Shown here: piece after piece, positions 16,614 through 25,723 of the stretch | Layout: each line of letters begins with the position of its first letter | Position numbering within the stretch: position 1 is the stretch's first letter | Source: Peptococcaceae bacterium 1198_IL3148 | GTDB taxonomy: Bacteria; Bacillota; Desulfotomaculia; Desulfotomaculales; Desulfohalotomaculaceae | Direction: 5' to 3' | NCBI GenBank assembly: GCA_036763105.1 | Contig: JBAIYS010000009.1 | Span: 1-64,000, forward strand | Length of the DNA: 64,000 nucleotides | Program-made: the position numbers and the translations under genes | Notes under the pieces: model-generated | Databases searched by the model: none | The model's input: the letters and a program-made list of their open reading frames with translations, nothing else | What the model was told of the DNA's origin: nothing

Positions 16614-17467
16614 TGAACACTGATTACCTCATCAATTTCTGACAACAACAACGGTTTATCTTTAGGTAATACTCCCCTTTGGGGTAATAGGTTAAAGGGA
16701 TGGGTGGTATCAAACACGCAAGGGCCTGGCACATTGATGTGCTCCAACATTAATTTTAGTTCTGCCAGCATCTCCTTCTGGTTCAAGTGATTAAATTGCC
16801 CCCGCTGCGCTGCTTCCGCCAGTGGAGTACCTTCAAGAAGTGTTGTCGTTAATATACCCAGCATGTTGGGGTTAATCTGGGTTATTGCCCTAGCAGTGTT
16901 TAACGCGTGGGCAGTGGTTCTCTCTTTGCCACCTAAGCCAAGCATGATGGACACAGACAGCTTGATCCCGGCTACCGCTGCCCTTTGTCCCGCTGCCACC
17001 ATTTCTGCCGCGGTGGCCCCTTTATTTATCGCTGTCAACACCTGGTCATCGCCGCTTTCTATGCCCATATAAAACAGCTTCAACTTGGCATCCTTTAAAG
17101 CTGTTAGCTCTGCAGGGGTCTTTCTAATAATATCTTTGGCACTGGCATAGCAGGTGACCCGGGTTAAATTGGGGAATGCCTGGCTTAGCAGCGCCAATAT
17201 TTGTAGCAATTTTTCTGTGGATAATACTAAGGCGTTACCATCGGCCAAAAACACCCGTTTAATACCTGGCTTGTGGCGAGCCGCCTGTTCTATTTGTTGC
17301 CGGATATCCTGCTCACTGCGGATACAGAAGTTAACCTGCCGATACATGTCGCAAAAGGTACAGGCATTGTGGGAGCAACCGGTGGTCACCCGCAAAATAA
17401 AGCTGTGGGCCTCCGTGGGAGGCCGATAGACAATGCCTTCTGCCTGATCAAAGACTAATTTTTTCAT
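16610..17467 (-). CDS. Radical SAM protein, function unknown
   Basis: 285-residue radical SAM enzyme. The cluster motif is CSHNACTFC (residues 32-40, CX4CX2C), followed by DMYRQV. AVAGIKLSVSIMLGLGGKERT fits a later barrel strand (the SAM ribose site in related proteins). The family is close to the coproporphyrinogen-dehydrogenase-like radical SAM group, but no reaction can be named. It is the first gene of a pair with the YgjP-like peptidase, which suggests a linked maturation role (inference only). ATG start. Confidence 0.85.
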   Translation of the reverse strand: MKKLVFDQAEGIVYRPPTEAHSFILRVTTGCSHNACTFCDMYRQVNFCIRSEQDIRQQIEQAARHKPGIKRVFLADGNALVLSTEKLLQILALLSQAFPNLTRVTCYASAKDIIRKTPAELTALKDAKLKLFYMGIESGDDQVLTAINKGATAAEMVAAGQRAAVAGIKLSVSIMLGLGGKERTTAHALNTARAITQINPNMLGILTTTLLEGTPLAEAAQRGQFNHLNQKEMLAELKLMLEHINVPGPCVFDTTHPFNLLPQRGVLPKDKPLLLSEIDEVISVQ

Positions 17468-17545
17468 ATTCTATTCACCCCTGGCTGTATGGTATAAAAA
17501 TATTATATCAAAGATGAACAACCCTTTGGTGGTTCAACAGGTCTT

Positions 17546-17591
17546 TACAAAATTAAACAGCCTGTGTCAGGTAACTGAACCCAGGCTGTTT
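17546..17591 (-). terminator. Terminator after the dCache chemoreceptor gene
   Basis: AAACAGCCTG (17555-17564) pairs with CAGGCTGTTT (17582-17591). On the minus strand a TTTAATTTTG tail follows. Confidence 0.75.
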
Positions 17592-17601
17592 ATATAACTG
17601 T

Positions 17602-19494
17602 TTAATTACTATCTACATCTTCTGCGGAAGTCACATCATGGTTTTCTTCTATTTTAAAATTATTTACCGCTAGTTTTAATTCTTGGGTCATTGTTGTTAG
17701 TTGTTGAATAGCAGCGTTTGTCTGATCACTGATGGCGGACTGTTCTTCGGCAACGGCAGCCATATTTTGAATGCCTGCGGACATTTGTTCAACTGCTGCA
17801 GCTGCCTGTTCAACCTTTTCTGCTAACCCGTTATTGATTGAGGTGATTTCGGTAAACATTGCAGATGTATCACTGGCCACCTGAACAGCATGTCGAATGG
17901 TTGCTGCCTCCTCTTCCATTGTTTGTACTGTGGTGTTGGCCACATCTTGAATATCACTAATCATTTGCTGAATATCCTTAGCCGCATTGGCCGATTGAGC
18001 CGCCAGTTTGCGCACTTCATCAGCGACAACTGCAAAACCTTTGCCGGCGTCTCCCGCTCTAGCAGCTTCGATGGCGGCATTTAATGCCAACAGGTTAGTC
18101 TGTCCGGCAATTTGGGTAATAATATCCACAATTTGTCCAATGTTTTGGGTGCGCTCATTCATTTTCTGCACCGATTCACCCACCACTTTAGTACTTTCCA
18201 CCAACACATTAACTTGCTCTGTCATTTCAGCCATTTTTTCTTGTCCCTTTTGAGCCTTATCGCTGGCATCTTTGGCAGATCCCGCCACATGTTGCACATT
18301 CTCCGTTACACTGGCAATGCCTGAAGCCATTTCATTAATGGTGGTAGCAGTATCAGTGGCACCATTATTTATCTGCTCGGAACTGCTGGCAATCTGCTCG
18401 CTGGAAGTGGCCAAACGATCTGCGGCTACAACAACTTTATCAACAAGTTCACGGAGCTGTCGGGCCATGGTGTTAAACGATACTGCCAATAAACCAACCT
18501 CATCCTTGCCGGTGGCTTCGATGTTTACATTGAGGTTGCCAGAGGCTAATTCCTGGGCGCCATAGGTGACTTCTTTGATTGCCTTAGTTGTTCTATTGAT
18601 TACCAAGATTGTTACAATAATTGAAAGTACTAATACCACCAGTCCCACAAAAAAACTAATTGATGTTAGCTTTTCCACCTGTTGATAGGCTTCAGCCTGG
18701 GATTGTTGAGAAAACACACCCCAACCTGTTAAATCCATATTAGAATAAGCCACTAACCGTTCTTCACCGTCAAAATTTGCACTCTGATAACCACTGCCGC
18801 CGTTTAAAGCTTTTTTGACAAAATCATACTGGTCAAATTTCTCTTGTTTCTCAATCAGTTGATTGTCTGGGTGGGCTATTACCACCCCTAGGTTATCAGT
18901 TATAAAAGAATAACCTGTTCCGCTACTACTATTGCTTTTTACGAACTCAGTTATGGTATCTAATGCGATATCAATTGCTAAAACAGCTTTTAAACTGCCA
19001 TCGTCACCTTTTATTGGTGTGGCCACCGTTACCACTGGTTTTTGAGTTGCTTTGGCAATATATACATCGGTAATAATCATTTGGTCCTGGGCAACTGCCT
19101 CTATGTACCAAGGGCGCTGTCGAGAATCATAATCTGGTGCCATGTCATGTACTGGATAGCCAACCAAGCGAGCTTCTTCCGGAAAACCATAATAAATTTT
19201 TAAAATATCGGGATTACTTTTAATTATCCCTTCAAATAAATCCATAATTTTAGGCTCGTCCACATTTTTCATCATCTCAGTCTCAGCTACGCTGTTAACA
19301 ATATTAATATTGTTTTTCATAAATAGAGTTATGTCCGCCTTTAAGGCATCGTTTAAAGACTGATTGTCTTGGTTAATTTTGAATTTTAAATCGTCTGCCA
19401 TTAAGGATGAGCTTATTAACACTACAGAACTTAGACTGACCAACATGGTTAAAGTAATTATTATCACTAGTTTTGTTCTAATACTTTTAAACAT
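17602..19494 (-). CDS. Methyl-accepting chemotaxis protein with dCache_1 sensor
   Basis: Transmembrane chemoreceptor of 630 residues. TM1 is at about 9-31. The extracellular double-Cache domain covers about 35-275, with the hallmark [12 protein letters not shown] and [20 protein letters not shown], then [17 protein letters not shown]2 is at about 279-301, followed by HAMP and a signalling hairpin with [30 protein letters not shown]. dCache_1 receptors often bind amino acids. ATG start with GGAGAGAGGG upstream. Monocistronic with its own terminator. Confidence 0.95.
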   Translation of the reverse strand: MFKSIRTKLVIIITLTMLVSLSSVVLISSSLMADDLKFKINQDNQSLNDALKADITLFMKNNINIVNSVAETEMMKNVDEPKIMDLFEGIIKSNPDILKIYYGFPEEARLVGYPVHDMAPDYDSRQRPWYIEAVAQDQMIITDVYIAKATQKPVVTVATPIKGDDGSLKAVLAIDIALDTITEFVKSNSSSGTGYSFITDNLGVVIAHPDNQLIEKQEKFDQYDFVKKALNGGSGYQSANFDGEERLVAYSNMDLTGWGVFSQQSQAEAYQQVEKLTSISFFVGLVVLVLSIIVTILVINRTTKAIKEVTYGAQELASGNLNVNIEATGKDEVGLLAVSFNTMARQLRELVDKVVVAADRLATSSEQIASSSEQINNGATDTATTINEMASGIASVTENVQHVAGSAKDASDKAQKGQEKMAEMTEQVNVLVESTKVVGESVQKMNERTQNIGQIVDIITQIAGQTNLLALNAAIEAARAGDAGKGFAVVADEVRKLAAQSANAAKDIQQMISDIQDVANTTVQTMEEEAATIRHAVQVASDTSAMFTEITSINNGLAEKVEQAAAAVEQMSAGIQNMAAVAEEQSAISDQTNAAIQQLTTMTQELKLAVNNFKIEENHDVTSAEDVDSN

Positions 19495-19749
19495 TACTTA
19501 CCCTCTCTCCATTTTTTCTCCTCTGTTTTTTTACCATGTGATATTTACGAGGTGTCATATTGTCCGTTGCAGTTAATATTTAACAATGCTCTGCACATTA
19601 ACATTGTACAAAATTTTTTGTATTTATTCAACAATTTTAAGAAATATTATTGAAATGATGGTAATTAAATATTCTATGAATGTAACACAATGATAAAAAC
19701 CATCATAAATTGTTGTTAGCAGTATTAATTAAAACGCCGAGGCTATTTA

Positions 19750-19774
19750 CTAACTAATTGTTAGCTTTAGCTAA
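19750..19774. promoter_or_regulatory. Paired palindromes upstream of feoA (candidate DtxR-family operator)
   Basis: Two overlapping inverted repeats, CTAAC-taatt-GTTAG (19750-19764) and TTAGC-ttta-GCTAA (19761-19774), lie 38 bp before feoA. DtxR/IdeR boxes use TTAG...CTAA arms, and a DtxR-family gene lies at the end of the same locus. The rest of the 317-bp gap upstream is AT-rich with nothing else recognised. Confidence 0.5.
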
Positions 19775-19811
19775 TTTAATTAATCTCATCTAACAAAAAG
19801 GAGATGATGCT

Positions 19812-20054
19812 ATGCCAAACAACACCAATATTATCAGCTTATATGACATACCCATTGGCAAATCAGCGGTTGTTAATTCCATTATTGCCGAAGGCTTAAC
19901 CAGGCGAAGAATGTTGGATTTAGGATTAACTCCCGGTACAAAGGTGGAGTGTATTCGGGTTAGCCCCACCGGAGATCCCAAAGCCTTTAAAATCCGGGGA
20001 GCCACCCTGGCCTTTCGGAAAGAAGAAGCTTGTCAAATATTAGTGGATATTTAA
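19812..20054 (+). CDS. feoA: Ferrous iron transport protein A
   Basis: SH3-like cytosolic partner of FeoB, 80 residues. Family features: LYDIPIGKSAVVNSI, GLTRRRMLDLGLTPGTKVE, and the end motif AFRKEEACQILV. It supports Fe(II) uptake by FeoB. AAAGGAG precedes the ATG. FeoB starts 12 bp downstream. Likely iron-repressed through the DtxR-type regulator at 22242. Confidence 0.95.
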   Translation: MPNNTNIISLYDIPIGKSAVVNSIIAEGLTRRRMLDLGLTPGTKVECIRVSPTGDPKAFKIRGATLAFRKEEACQILVDI

Positions 20055-20066
20055 GGGGGAGTAGCA

Positions 20067-20855
20067 ATGGGCCTAACTCACCAAGCATGTGGCAGTGGCG
20101 CCACTAAAGAAATTTTTATGAAAGAACATGTATCCAAAGTAGATTATGTGATCGCTTTAGCCGGTAACCCCAACACAGGTAAGAGCACTGTTTTCAATGC
20201 CTTAACCGGCCTAAATCAACATACCGGCAACTGGCCGGGCAAAACCGTTGTTCGGGCCGAAGGTAAATATATTAACCAGGGTATGGTCTATAAGTTAGTG
20301 GATTTACCCGGTACCTATTCCTTACTGGCTAATTCAGTGGAAGAACAGGTTGCTAGGGATTATTTATGCTTTAGCAAACCAGATGCCACGGTGGTGGTGG
20401 TGGATGCAACTTGTTTGGAGCGAAATCTCAATTTAGTATTACAGGTGTTAGAAATTACCCCTAAGGTTATTGTTTGTGTAAACTTAATGGATGAAGCCGA
20501 AAGGAAAAAGATTCGCGTGGATATAGATACTTTAGCCAGCGAATTGGGAGTACCGGTGGTACCAACCGCCGCCAGAAATGGTCTGGGTTTAAATAAGTTA
20601 GTTACTAAAATAACCGAGGTGACCAAGGGCAACGTTAAACCAAAACCATATGTAGTTAGATACAGCCCTGAGATTGAAAAAGCAATCAATTGGCTACAAC
20701 CTAAAGTAGAAAAATTAGTGGGCCCAGAGTTTAACAGTCGTTGGTTAGCCCTTAGGTTTTTGGATAATGATCTTACAGTGACAGAAAAAATAAAAGAATA
20801 TCTCTCCAACGGAAAACATCCCCAAGGAAAAGTTGGAGGTGAAATATTGGCATGA
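20067..20855 (+). CDS. feoB: FeoB, N-terminal G-protein part (split gene)
   Basis: 262 residues carrying the FeoB GTPase: G1 GNPNTGKST, G3 DLPGTYSL, G4 NLMDEA, and a G5 region. The short MGLTHQACGSG leader is common in clostridial FeoB. Normal FeoB (about 650-750 residues) is one chain. Here the reading frame stops inside the helical GDI domain, and the next gene starts within the same ATGA overlap with the remaining GDI and membrane domain. The stop may be natural, since the overlap is well formed, or a sequencing slip. Confidence 0.92.
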   Translation: MGLTHQACGSGATKEIFMKEHVSKVDYVIALAGNPNTGKSTVFNALTGLNQHTGNWPGKTVVRAEGKYINQGMVYKLVDLPGTYSLLANSVEEQVARDYLCFSKPDATVVVVDATCLERNLNLVLQVLEITPKVIVCVNLMDEAERKKIRVDIDTLASELGVPVVPTAARNGLGLNKLVTKITEVTKGNVKPKPYVVRYSPEIEKAINWLQPKVEKLVGPEFNSRWLALRFLDNDLTVTEKIKEYLSNGKHPQGKVGGEILA

Positions 20856-22240
20856 GCCAATTGGTTACCTCTGGTCTAGATGAGTTATTAAATGATGCAA
20901 AAAACTTAAGCAAAAACAATGGCAATTTTAACGATGCCATTGTGGTCAATATATATAACAATGCTGAGGAAATCGCCAAAAGAGTGGTCAAACAAAAGGA
21001 AAAGCCAAAAATAGATTGGGACAAAACCCTAGATGATATTCTCACCTCCAAGGTTTTTGGTTTTCCATTAATGTTATTGTTGCTGGGGATGATCTTTTGG
21101 CTTACCATTTCAGGGGCTAACAACCCATCGGCACTGTTGGCAACGGGCCTGTTTTGGGTTCAAGAAAGGTTGACTGACTTATGCATGGCGCTCAATGCAC
21201 CCCCTTGGGTTAACGGCTTTTTTGTGGAAGGTGTCTATAGATGTTTAGCCTGGGTTGTGTCAGTAATGCTGCCACCAATGGCCATCTTCTTTCCTTGTTT
21301 TACATTATTGGAAGATATGGGCTACTTGCCCCGGGTAGCCTTTAACCTCGATAGATTCTTTAAGGCAGCCGGTACCCACGGTAAACAGGCACTGACCATG
21401 AGCATGGGCTTTGGTTGCAATGCCGCCGGCATTATCGCCTGTCGGATTATTGAATCGCCCCGGGAGCGGATGATAGCCATGTTGACCAATAGCTTTGTGC
21501 CTTGCAACGGTCGTTACCCGACGCTAATCATGCTGGCCAGTTTATTGATCTTGGGGATGGGCAGTACCATTGGTGCCACCGCGATTGTAGTCGGTGTGGT
21601 ACTATTAGGCATTGTCACAACACTTTTGGTATCCTGGTTACTTTCAAAAACCCTTTTAAGGGGTATTCCTTCATCATTTACTTTGGAATTACCTCCTTAT
21701 CGCAAACCGCAGGTGGGAAAAATTATTGTTCGTTCGATTTTTGATCGCACTCTGTTTGTATTGCGGCGGGCCGTTGTGGTGGCCATCCCAGCCGGTGGTA
21801 TCATCTGGCTACTGGCCAATACTTACGTGGGCGGCTTAAGCATGTTATCCCACTGTGCCAACTTTTTAAACCCCTTTGGCCAACTGTTGGGAATGGACGG
21901 ATTTATATTGATGGCCTTTATTTTAGGCTTGCCGGCCAATGAAATTGTGTTGCCAATATTAATTATGAGCTACATGGCCACCGGCTCGATGTTAGAATTG
22001 GACAGCATGACAGCGCTACATCAATTATTCGTGGTGGAGCATGGCTGGACTTGGCTTACTGCCCTATGTATGATGTTATTCTCACTACTGCATTACCCCT
22101 GTGCCACAACCTTGTTGACCATTGCCAAAGAATCAAAAAGTGCTAAATGGACCGCTTTGGCTTTCGCCATCCCATTGGTCGTTGCCTGTTCGGTATGTTT
22201 TGTCATCGCCCAACTGGCTAGTGGCCTGGGCTGGGTGTAA
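20852..22240 (+). CDS. feoB: FeoB, C-terminal membrane part (split gene)
   Basis: 462 residues. The first ~50 are the end of the GDI domain (NIYNNAEEIAKRVVKQ), then the permease. FeoB pore hallmarks are present: LEDMGYLPRVAFNLDRFF, MGFGCNAAGI, SFVPCNGRYPTLIML, and the second Gate region LGLPANEIVLPI. It should form the Fe(II) channel together with the separately translated G-protein half. It starts at an ATG overlapping the previous stop, with GGAGGT 9 bp upstream. It converges with the DtxR-family gene 1 bp away. Confidence 0.92.
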   Translation: MSQLVTSGLDELLNDAKNLSKNNGNFNDAIVVNIYNNAEEIAKRVVKQKEKPKIDWDKTLDDILTSKVFGFPLMLLLLGMIFWLTISGANNPSALLATGLFWVQERLTDLCMALNAPPWVNGFFVEGVYRCLAWVVSVMLPPMAIFFPCFTLLEDMGYLPRVAFNLDRFFKAAGTHGKQALTMSMGFGCNAAGIIACRIIESPRERMIAMLTNSFVPCNGRYPTLIMLASLLILGMGSTIGATAIVVGVVLLGIVTTLLVSWLLSKTLLRGIPSSFTLELPPYRKPQVGKIIVRSIFDRTLFVLRRAVVVAIPAGGIIWLLANTYVGGLSMLSHCANFLNPFGQLLGMDGFILMAFILGLPANEIVLPILIMSYMATGSMLELDSMTALHQLFVVEHGWTWLTALCMMLFSLLHYPCATTLLTIAKESKSAKWTALAFAIPLVVACSVCFVIAQLASGLGWV

Positions 22241-22241
22241 A

Positions 22242-22664
22242 CTATCTTTTTCCTTGCTCTTGCTGACAAAACCTTTTATATTCGGTCAGCAAAGTGGGAT
22301 GCTGCTCAGTAAATTTCACAAAGTTCATAATGGCGGTTAGCGTAGGCAATGATAAATAATGCTCCATTGCCTCCGCTTCCTCAGCCACGTCACAGGCAGA
22401 GCCAATTAAAGTTAAAAAGTCTTGAATAATGCGATTTCTTTTAACTAAAAAATGACCAAATTCCTTACCCTTATCAGTTAGCACAATATCTTTATAGCGA
22501 CGGTAATTTATATATTTAGCCTCGTCCAACCGATGCAATGCTTTAGTTACCGAAGGTAAGCTGACATTAAGACAGGCGGCGATATCCGTTACCCTAACGG
22601 TTTCACCCCGTTCACTGATGCGGTAGATCTCTTCTAAATAATCCTCTAAACTGGGAGAAAGCAC
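22242..22664 (-). CDS. DtxR/MntR-family metal-dependent repressor
   Basis: Dimeric metal-sensing repressor of 140 residues. The N-terminal winged helix (RVTDIAACLNVSLPSVTKALHRLDEAKYI) is followed by a dimerisation/metal domain with no SH3 domain, as in MntR. MntR ligands Asp8 and Glu11 are present (SLEDYLEEIY), as is EAMEHYL near 98-104, but the position of MntR His77 is Asn (VKRNRII), so metal choice may differ. It starts at a GTG whose AAGGGGG ribosome site lies in the 3' arm of a strong hairpin. Adjacent to feoAB, it probably represses them with iron. Confidence 0.9.
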   Translation of the reverse strand: MLSPSLEDYLEEIYRISERGETVRVTDIAACLNVSLPSVTKALHRLDEAKYINYRRYKDIVLTDKGKEFGHFLVKRNRIIQDFLTLIGSACDVAEEAEAMEHYLSLPTLTAIMNFVKFTEQHPTLLTEYKRFCQQEQGKR

Positions 22665-22666
22665 AG

Positions 22667-22710
22667 TAAAACCCCCTTTATAATAAGGATATTATTGAAA
22701 GGGGGTTTTA
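22667..22710 (-). terminator. Terminator/RBS-sequestering hairpin between the HAD gene and the DtxR gene
   Basis: AAAACCCCCTTT and AAAGGGGGTTTT form a perfect 12-bp stem around an AT-rich loop. It can end transcripts from the HAD gene. In any read-through transcript its 3' arm contains the ribosome site of the DtxR-family gene. Confidence 0.7.
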
Positions 22711-22720
22711 GAATGACAAT

Positions 22721-23191
22721 TTATACTCTTAATGTGGCAATCAGTCTTTGGGTATTTAGCAATAATCCTAAGGCATCATTAATGTCCTGCACCACAATAT
22801 CCGCCTGGATAATTGTTTTGACGGCGGCCCCTTCGTTGCCCATCACCACAATGCCCAAAGCGGCTTTTTTTAACATCAAACTATCGTTAGCTCCGTTGCC
22901 AATGGCCACCACACCTGCGGCCCCTAAGGATTCCACAAAGCGCCCTTTTTCTTCAGTGCCATTGGCGCTGGTTAACACCGTCACCTCGCCATCAATATCT
23001 TTGCACATCTCAGCAACGGTGCCAAAGGTATCCGCTGTGATGATGTAGACTTTAATCTTCTCAGCCAACAAGTTTAAAGCCGCTTCCACCCCCTGACATA
23101 GGTTGCCATCAAAGGCTATGGTGCCATTATAATCAAGCACCAAATGCTTTAAACAAAGACTACCCACACCGGGAACAGCTACGTTAATCAA
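22721..23191 (-). CDS. HAD-family soluble P-type-ATPase-like phosphatase
   Basis: Small cap-less HAD hydrolase of 156 residues, similar to soluble P-type ATPase relatives. Motif I is DYNGT (nucleophile Asp, with Asn where many have Asp), motif II is the ITAD threonine, and motif IV GNGANDSLML, as in P-type ATPases (GDGxND). Substrate unknown. I prefer the TTG start at 23191 (GGGGTGG 6 bp upstream; INVAVPGVGSL matches the family start) over a GTG five codons earlier. It follows pstB by about 25 bp, so it may be the last gene of the pst operon. Confidence 0.8.
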   Translation of the reverse strand: MINVAVPGVGSLCLKHLVLDYNGTIAFDGNLCQGVEAALNLLAEKIKVYIITADTFGTVAEMCKDIDGEVTVLTSANGTEEKGRFVESLGAAGVVAIGNGANDSLMLKKAALGIVVMGNEGAAVKTIIQADIVVQDINDALGLLLNTQRLIATLRV

Positions 23192-23216
23192 ATAAATCCA
23201 CCCCACATCGTTATCG

Positions 23217-23966
23217 CTACCAGGTTAAGCCATTAAAGAAGGCCGCGGTTTCCGGTTGCTGGGGCTGGTCAAACAATTTAGCTGTGAGCCCCTGTTCTAT
23301 CACCCGGCCGTCCATCATAAAGATGGTCTCCGCCGCCACCCGTTTGGCTTGAAAAAGATTATGGGTAACTAAAATCACTGTTAATTCCTTCGCTAAATCC
23401 ACCAATAATCCTTCAATGATTTGAGTGGACGCCGGGTCTAAGCTGGAGCAAGGCTCGTCCAATAACAACACTTCCGGCTCCACTGCCAACACCCGGGCAA
23501 TGGAGAGCCGCTGCTTTTGCCCGCCGGAAAGCTCACTGGCTGGGCAGTTTAACTTATGCTCTACCTCTGTCCATAAACCCGCCTGTTTAAGGCATTTCTC
23601 TGCCAGCGCATTCAATTCAGTCTTATTTTTACCCCCGTGGTAACGGGTGCCAAAAATAACGTTCTCTTTGATACTTAACGGCAACGCCACCGGTGTCTGC
23701 AATACCATGCCAATCCGGCGCCGAATATTATCTACATTTTTTTGCTGAAAAATACTTTCATTATCTAACCTAATATCTCCACCACAGCGATAGCTGTGGG
23801 CTAATTCCGCGGTGCGATTAATGCTCCTTAATAATGTGGTTTTGCCGCATCCCGATGGACCGACAATGGCGGTAACTGTTCGGGGTTTAAAATCCACATT
23901 AATATCCTTTAATACTTCACTATTACCATACCAAGCCTTTAAATTACTTATTGTAATAGACATCAT
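23217..23966 (-). CDS. pstB: Phosphate ABC transporter ATP-binding protein PstB
   Basis: ATPase of the high-affinity phosphate importer, 249 residues. Walker A GPSGCGKTTLLRSINR has the PstB-typical RSINR extension, signature ELSGGQKQRLSIARVLAVEP, Walker B LLLDEPCSSLDP, and H-loop VTHN. Overlaps pstA by 4 bp. Order pstS-C-A-B. The usual phoU partner is absent here. Confidence 0.92.
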   Translation of the reverse strand: MMSITISNLKAWYGNSEVLKDINVDFKPRTVTAIVGPSGCGKTTLLRSINRTAELAHSYRCGGDIRLDNESIFQQKNVDNIRRRIGMVLQTPVALPLSIKENVIFGTRYHGGKNKTELNALAEKCLKQAGLWTEVEHKLNCPASELSGGQKQRLSIARVLAVEPEVLLLDEPCSSLDPASTQIIEGLLVDLAKELTVILVTHNLFQAKRVAAETIFMMDGRVIEQGLTAKLFDQPQQPETAAFFNGLTW

Positions 23967-24793
23967 CTAAGCCCCCTGCGCAGCCATAAGGTAATGACAT
24001 TGATAAAAAGCAACAGCAGCACCAGCAGCAATGCGGTGCCGTAAGCATTCTCAATGGAAATTTGCTGAGTAAATAAAATATATAAGTGGTATGGCAAAGC
24101 CATCACCGGTTCCAGCAAAGCCCCAGAGGAATTAGCGGAAATTACTGCTGCCGTCACCATGATCGGTGCGGTGGCACCCGCTGCATAACCCATGGCCAGT
24201 AGGATGCCGCCCACAATGGCCGATGCCGCTTGGGGCAAGATAACCCGCACTAGCATATACCAGCGGGACACCCCCAGTGTTTCCCCCACCAAGCGATACT
24301 TTTCATCGACGCTCAGTAGCGCATCTCTGGCAGTGACCACAATTTGTGGAAATATCATAATCCCCAGGGTCAGCCCTCCGGCCAGTAAAGAAATACCAAA
24401 TCCCAGACACATAACAAAAAAGGCATAGCCAAACAACCCGGTCACAACAGATGGCACCCCGGCCATACATTGCACCGTCAGATTGATCATGGTCTTAAAC
24501 TTTGATTCTTCGGCATACTCAGCTAGGTACACCGCGGTGATTACCCCTGGTAATGCCGCAGTAATAATGGCCACCAAAACTAAATATAATGTACCCCTAA
24601 TGGCTGGCAATACACCGCCTTCAACCCCCAAGGGCATGCCGCTGGGGGATGAGGTGATAAATTCCAGCGATAGTACCGAGCCACCCCGGTATGTTAAATA
24701 ACCAATAATACCGAGCAAAATGACCAGCATACTCAGTCCCGCTGCCCAAAATAATGCTAACCAAATTATATCTATCCAGCGCCGTGGCTTCAA
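23963..24793 (-). CDS. pstA: Phosphate ABC transporter permease PstA
   Basis: Membrane subunit of 276 residues with about six helices. The ABC permease EAA loop reads ETLGVSRWYMLVRVILPQAASAIVGG, and AVYLAEYAEESKF is typical of PstA. It starts at TTG, overlapping the pstC stop in TTGA. It pairs with PstC to form the phosphate channel. Confidence 0.92.
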   Translation of the reverse strand: MKPRRWIDIIWLALFWAAGLSMLVILLGIIGYLTYRGGSVLSLEFITSSPSGMPLGVEGGVLPAIRGTLYLVLVAIITAALPGVITAVYLAEYAEESKFKTMINLTVQCMAGVPSVVTGLFGYAFFVMCLGFGISLLAGGLTLGIMIFPQIVVTARDALLSVDEKYRLVGETLGVSRWYMLVRVILPQAASAIVGGILLAMGYAAGATAPIMVTAAVISANSSGALLEPVMALPYHLYILFTQQISIENAYGTALLLVLLLLFINVITLWLRRGLR

Positions 24794-25662
24794 CGCTTAC
24801 TCACCACATTTCTTTTACCGTTTCTAATTACGTTAAGCAGGATGTTGATGGCCGTGACAAAGACTAATAATACCAAACCGGCAGCAAACAATGCTTGGTA
24901 ATGGGCACTGCCCACCACTGACGTTCCCAACTCTAGCGCAATTAAGGCCGACAACGGCTCGCCCTTGCTAAACCACGATGTTGGCAGCACCAAAGTGTTG
25001 CCAGCCAGCATTAAAACAGCCATTGTTTCCCCCGCTGCCCGACCAAAGGCCAGTATTATTGCCCCCACCAGTCCCTTTTTAGCCAAGGGCAGCAACACCT
25101 TAATGGTGAGATATTGTTTAGATACCCCCACCGCCAAGGCGGTTTCTCGGTACTGATTGGGTACCGCCCTTAGGGCAGCTTCGGAATTGGTGATAATATA
25201 TGGTAACACCATTACAGTAAGAATCAGCGAGGCACAAAATAGTGATTCACCACTGGGCATCCCAAAGGACACTTCAAAGAACTTGACCAACACCGCCGCA
25301 CCCACAAAGCCATAGACCACCGAGGGGATGCCGGTTAAAATGTTGAGCACCGGCCTAATTAACCTGGCTAACCAAGGAGGGGCAAACTCAGCCAAAAATA
25401 TCGCTGCCCCCAAACCAAGGGGGGTAGCAAGCATAATGGCTCCCAGTGCAGACCAAAGGGTGCTCAAAATCATCGTCCCAATTCCCAATTGGGGCGGGTT
25501 TGCCATCGGGTGCCAGTCGGTGCCAGTAACAATTGCACCAACGCCCAGTGAGTGCCAAACTGGCCAGCTTTCCTTAACCATAAAAGCGACAATAGCCAGC
25601 AGCAGTAACGTTGCCAAGCTGGACACAGAGAAACAAATTATTTTAACAAGTCTATTTTTCAT
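24790..25662 (-). CDS. pstC: Phosphate ABC transporter permease PstC
   Basis: Membrane subunit of about 290 residues. Hallmarks are AAIFLAEFAPPWLARLIRPV, GIPSVVYGFVG and the EAA loop ETALAVGVSKQYLTIKVLLP. I take the second of two close ATGs (25662) because GAGG lies 8 bp upstream. It follows pstS after a 61-bp gap with a stable hairpin. Confidence 0.92.
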   Translation of the reverse strand: MKNRLVKIICFSVSSLATLLLLAIVAFMVKESWPVWHSLGVGAIVTGTDWHPMANPPQLGIGTMILSTLWSALGAIMLATPLGLGAAIFLAEFAPPWLARLIRPVLNILTGIPSVVYGFVGAAVLVKFFEVSFGMPSGESLFCASLILTVMVLPYIITNSEAALRAVPNQYRETALAVGVSKQYLTIKVLLPLAKKGLVGAIILAFGRAAGETMAVLMLAGNTLVLPTSWFSKGEPLSALIALELGTSVVGSAHYQALFAAGLVLLVFVTAINILLNVIRNGKRNVVSKR

Positions 25663-25685
25663 CGCCATTACCTCAATAATAATGA

Positions 25686-25710
25686 TGGGTAGTTGAAAGC
25701 CAACTACCCA
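25686..25710 (-). terminator. Intercistronic hairpin between pstS and pstC
   Basis: TGGGTAGTTG pairs perfectly with CAACTACCCA around a 5-base loop. No U-tract follows on the minus strand, so it more likely protects or partly attenuates the abundant pstS message than fully terminates it. Confidence 0.55.
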
Positions 25711-25723
25711 GAAATATTTCTAT

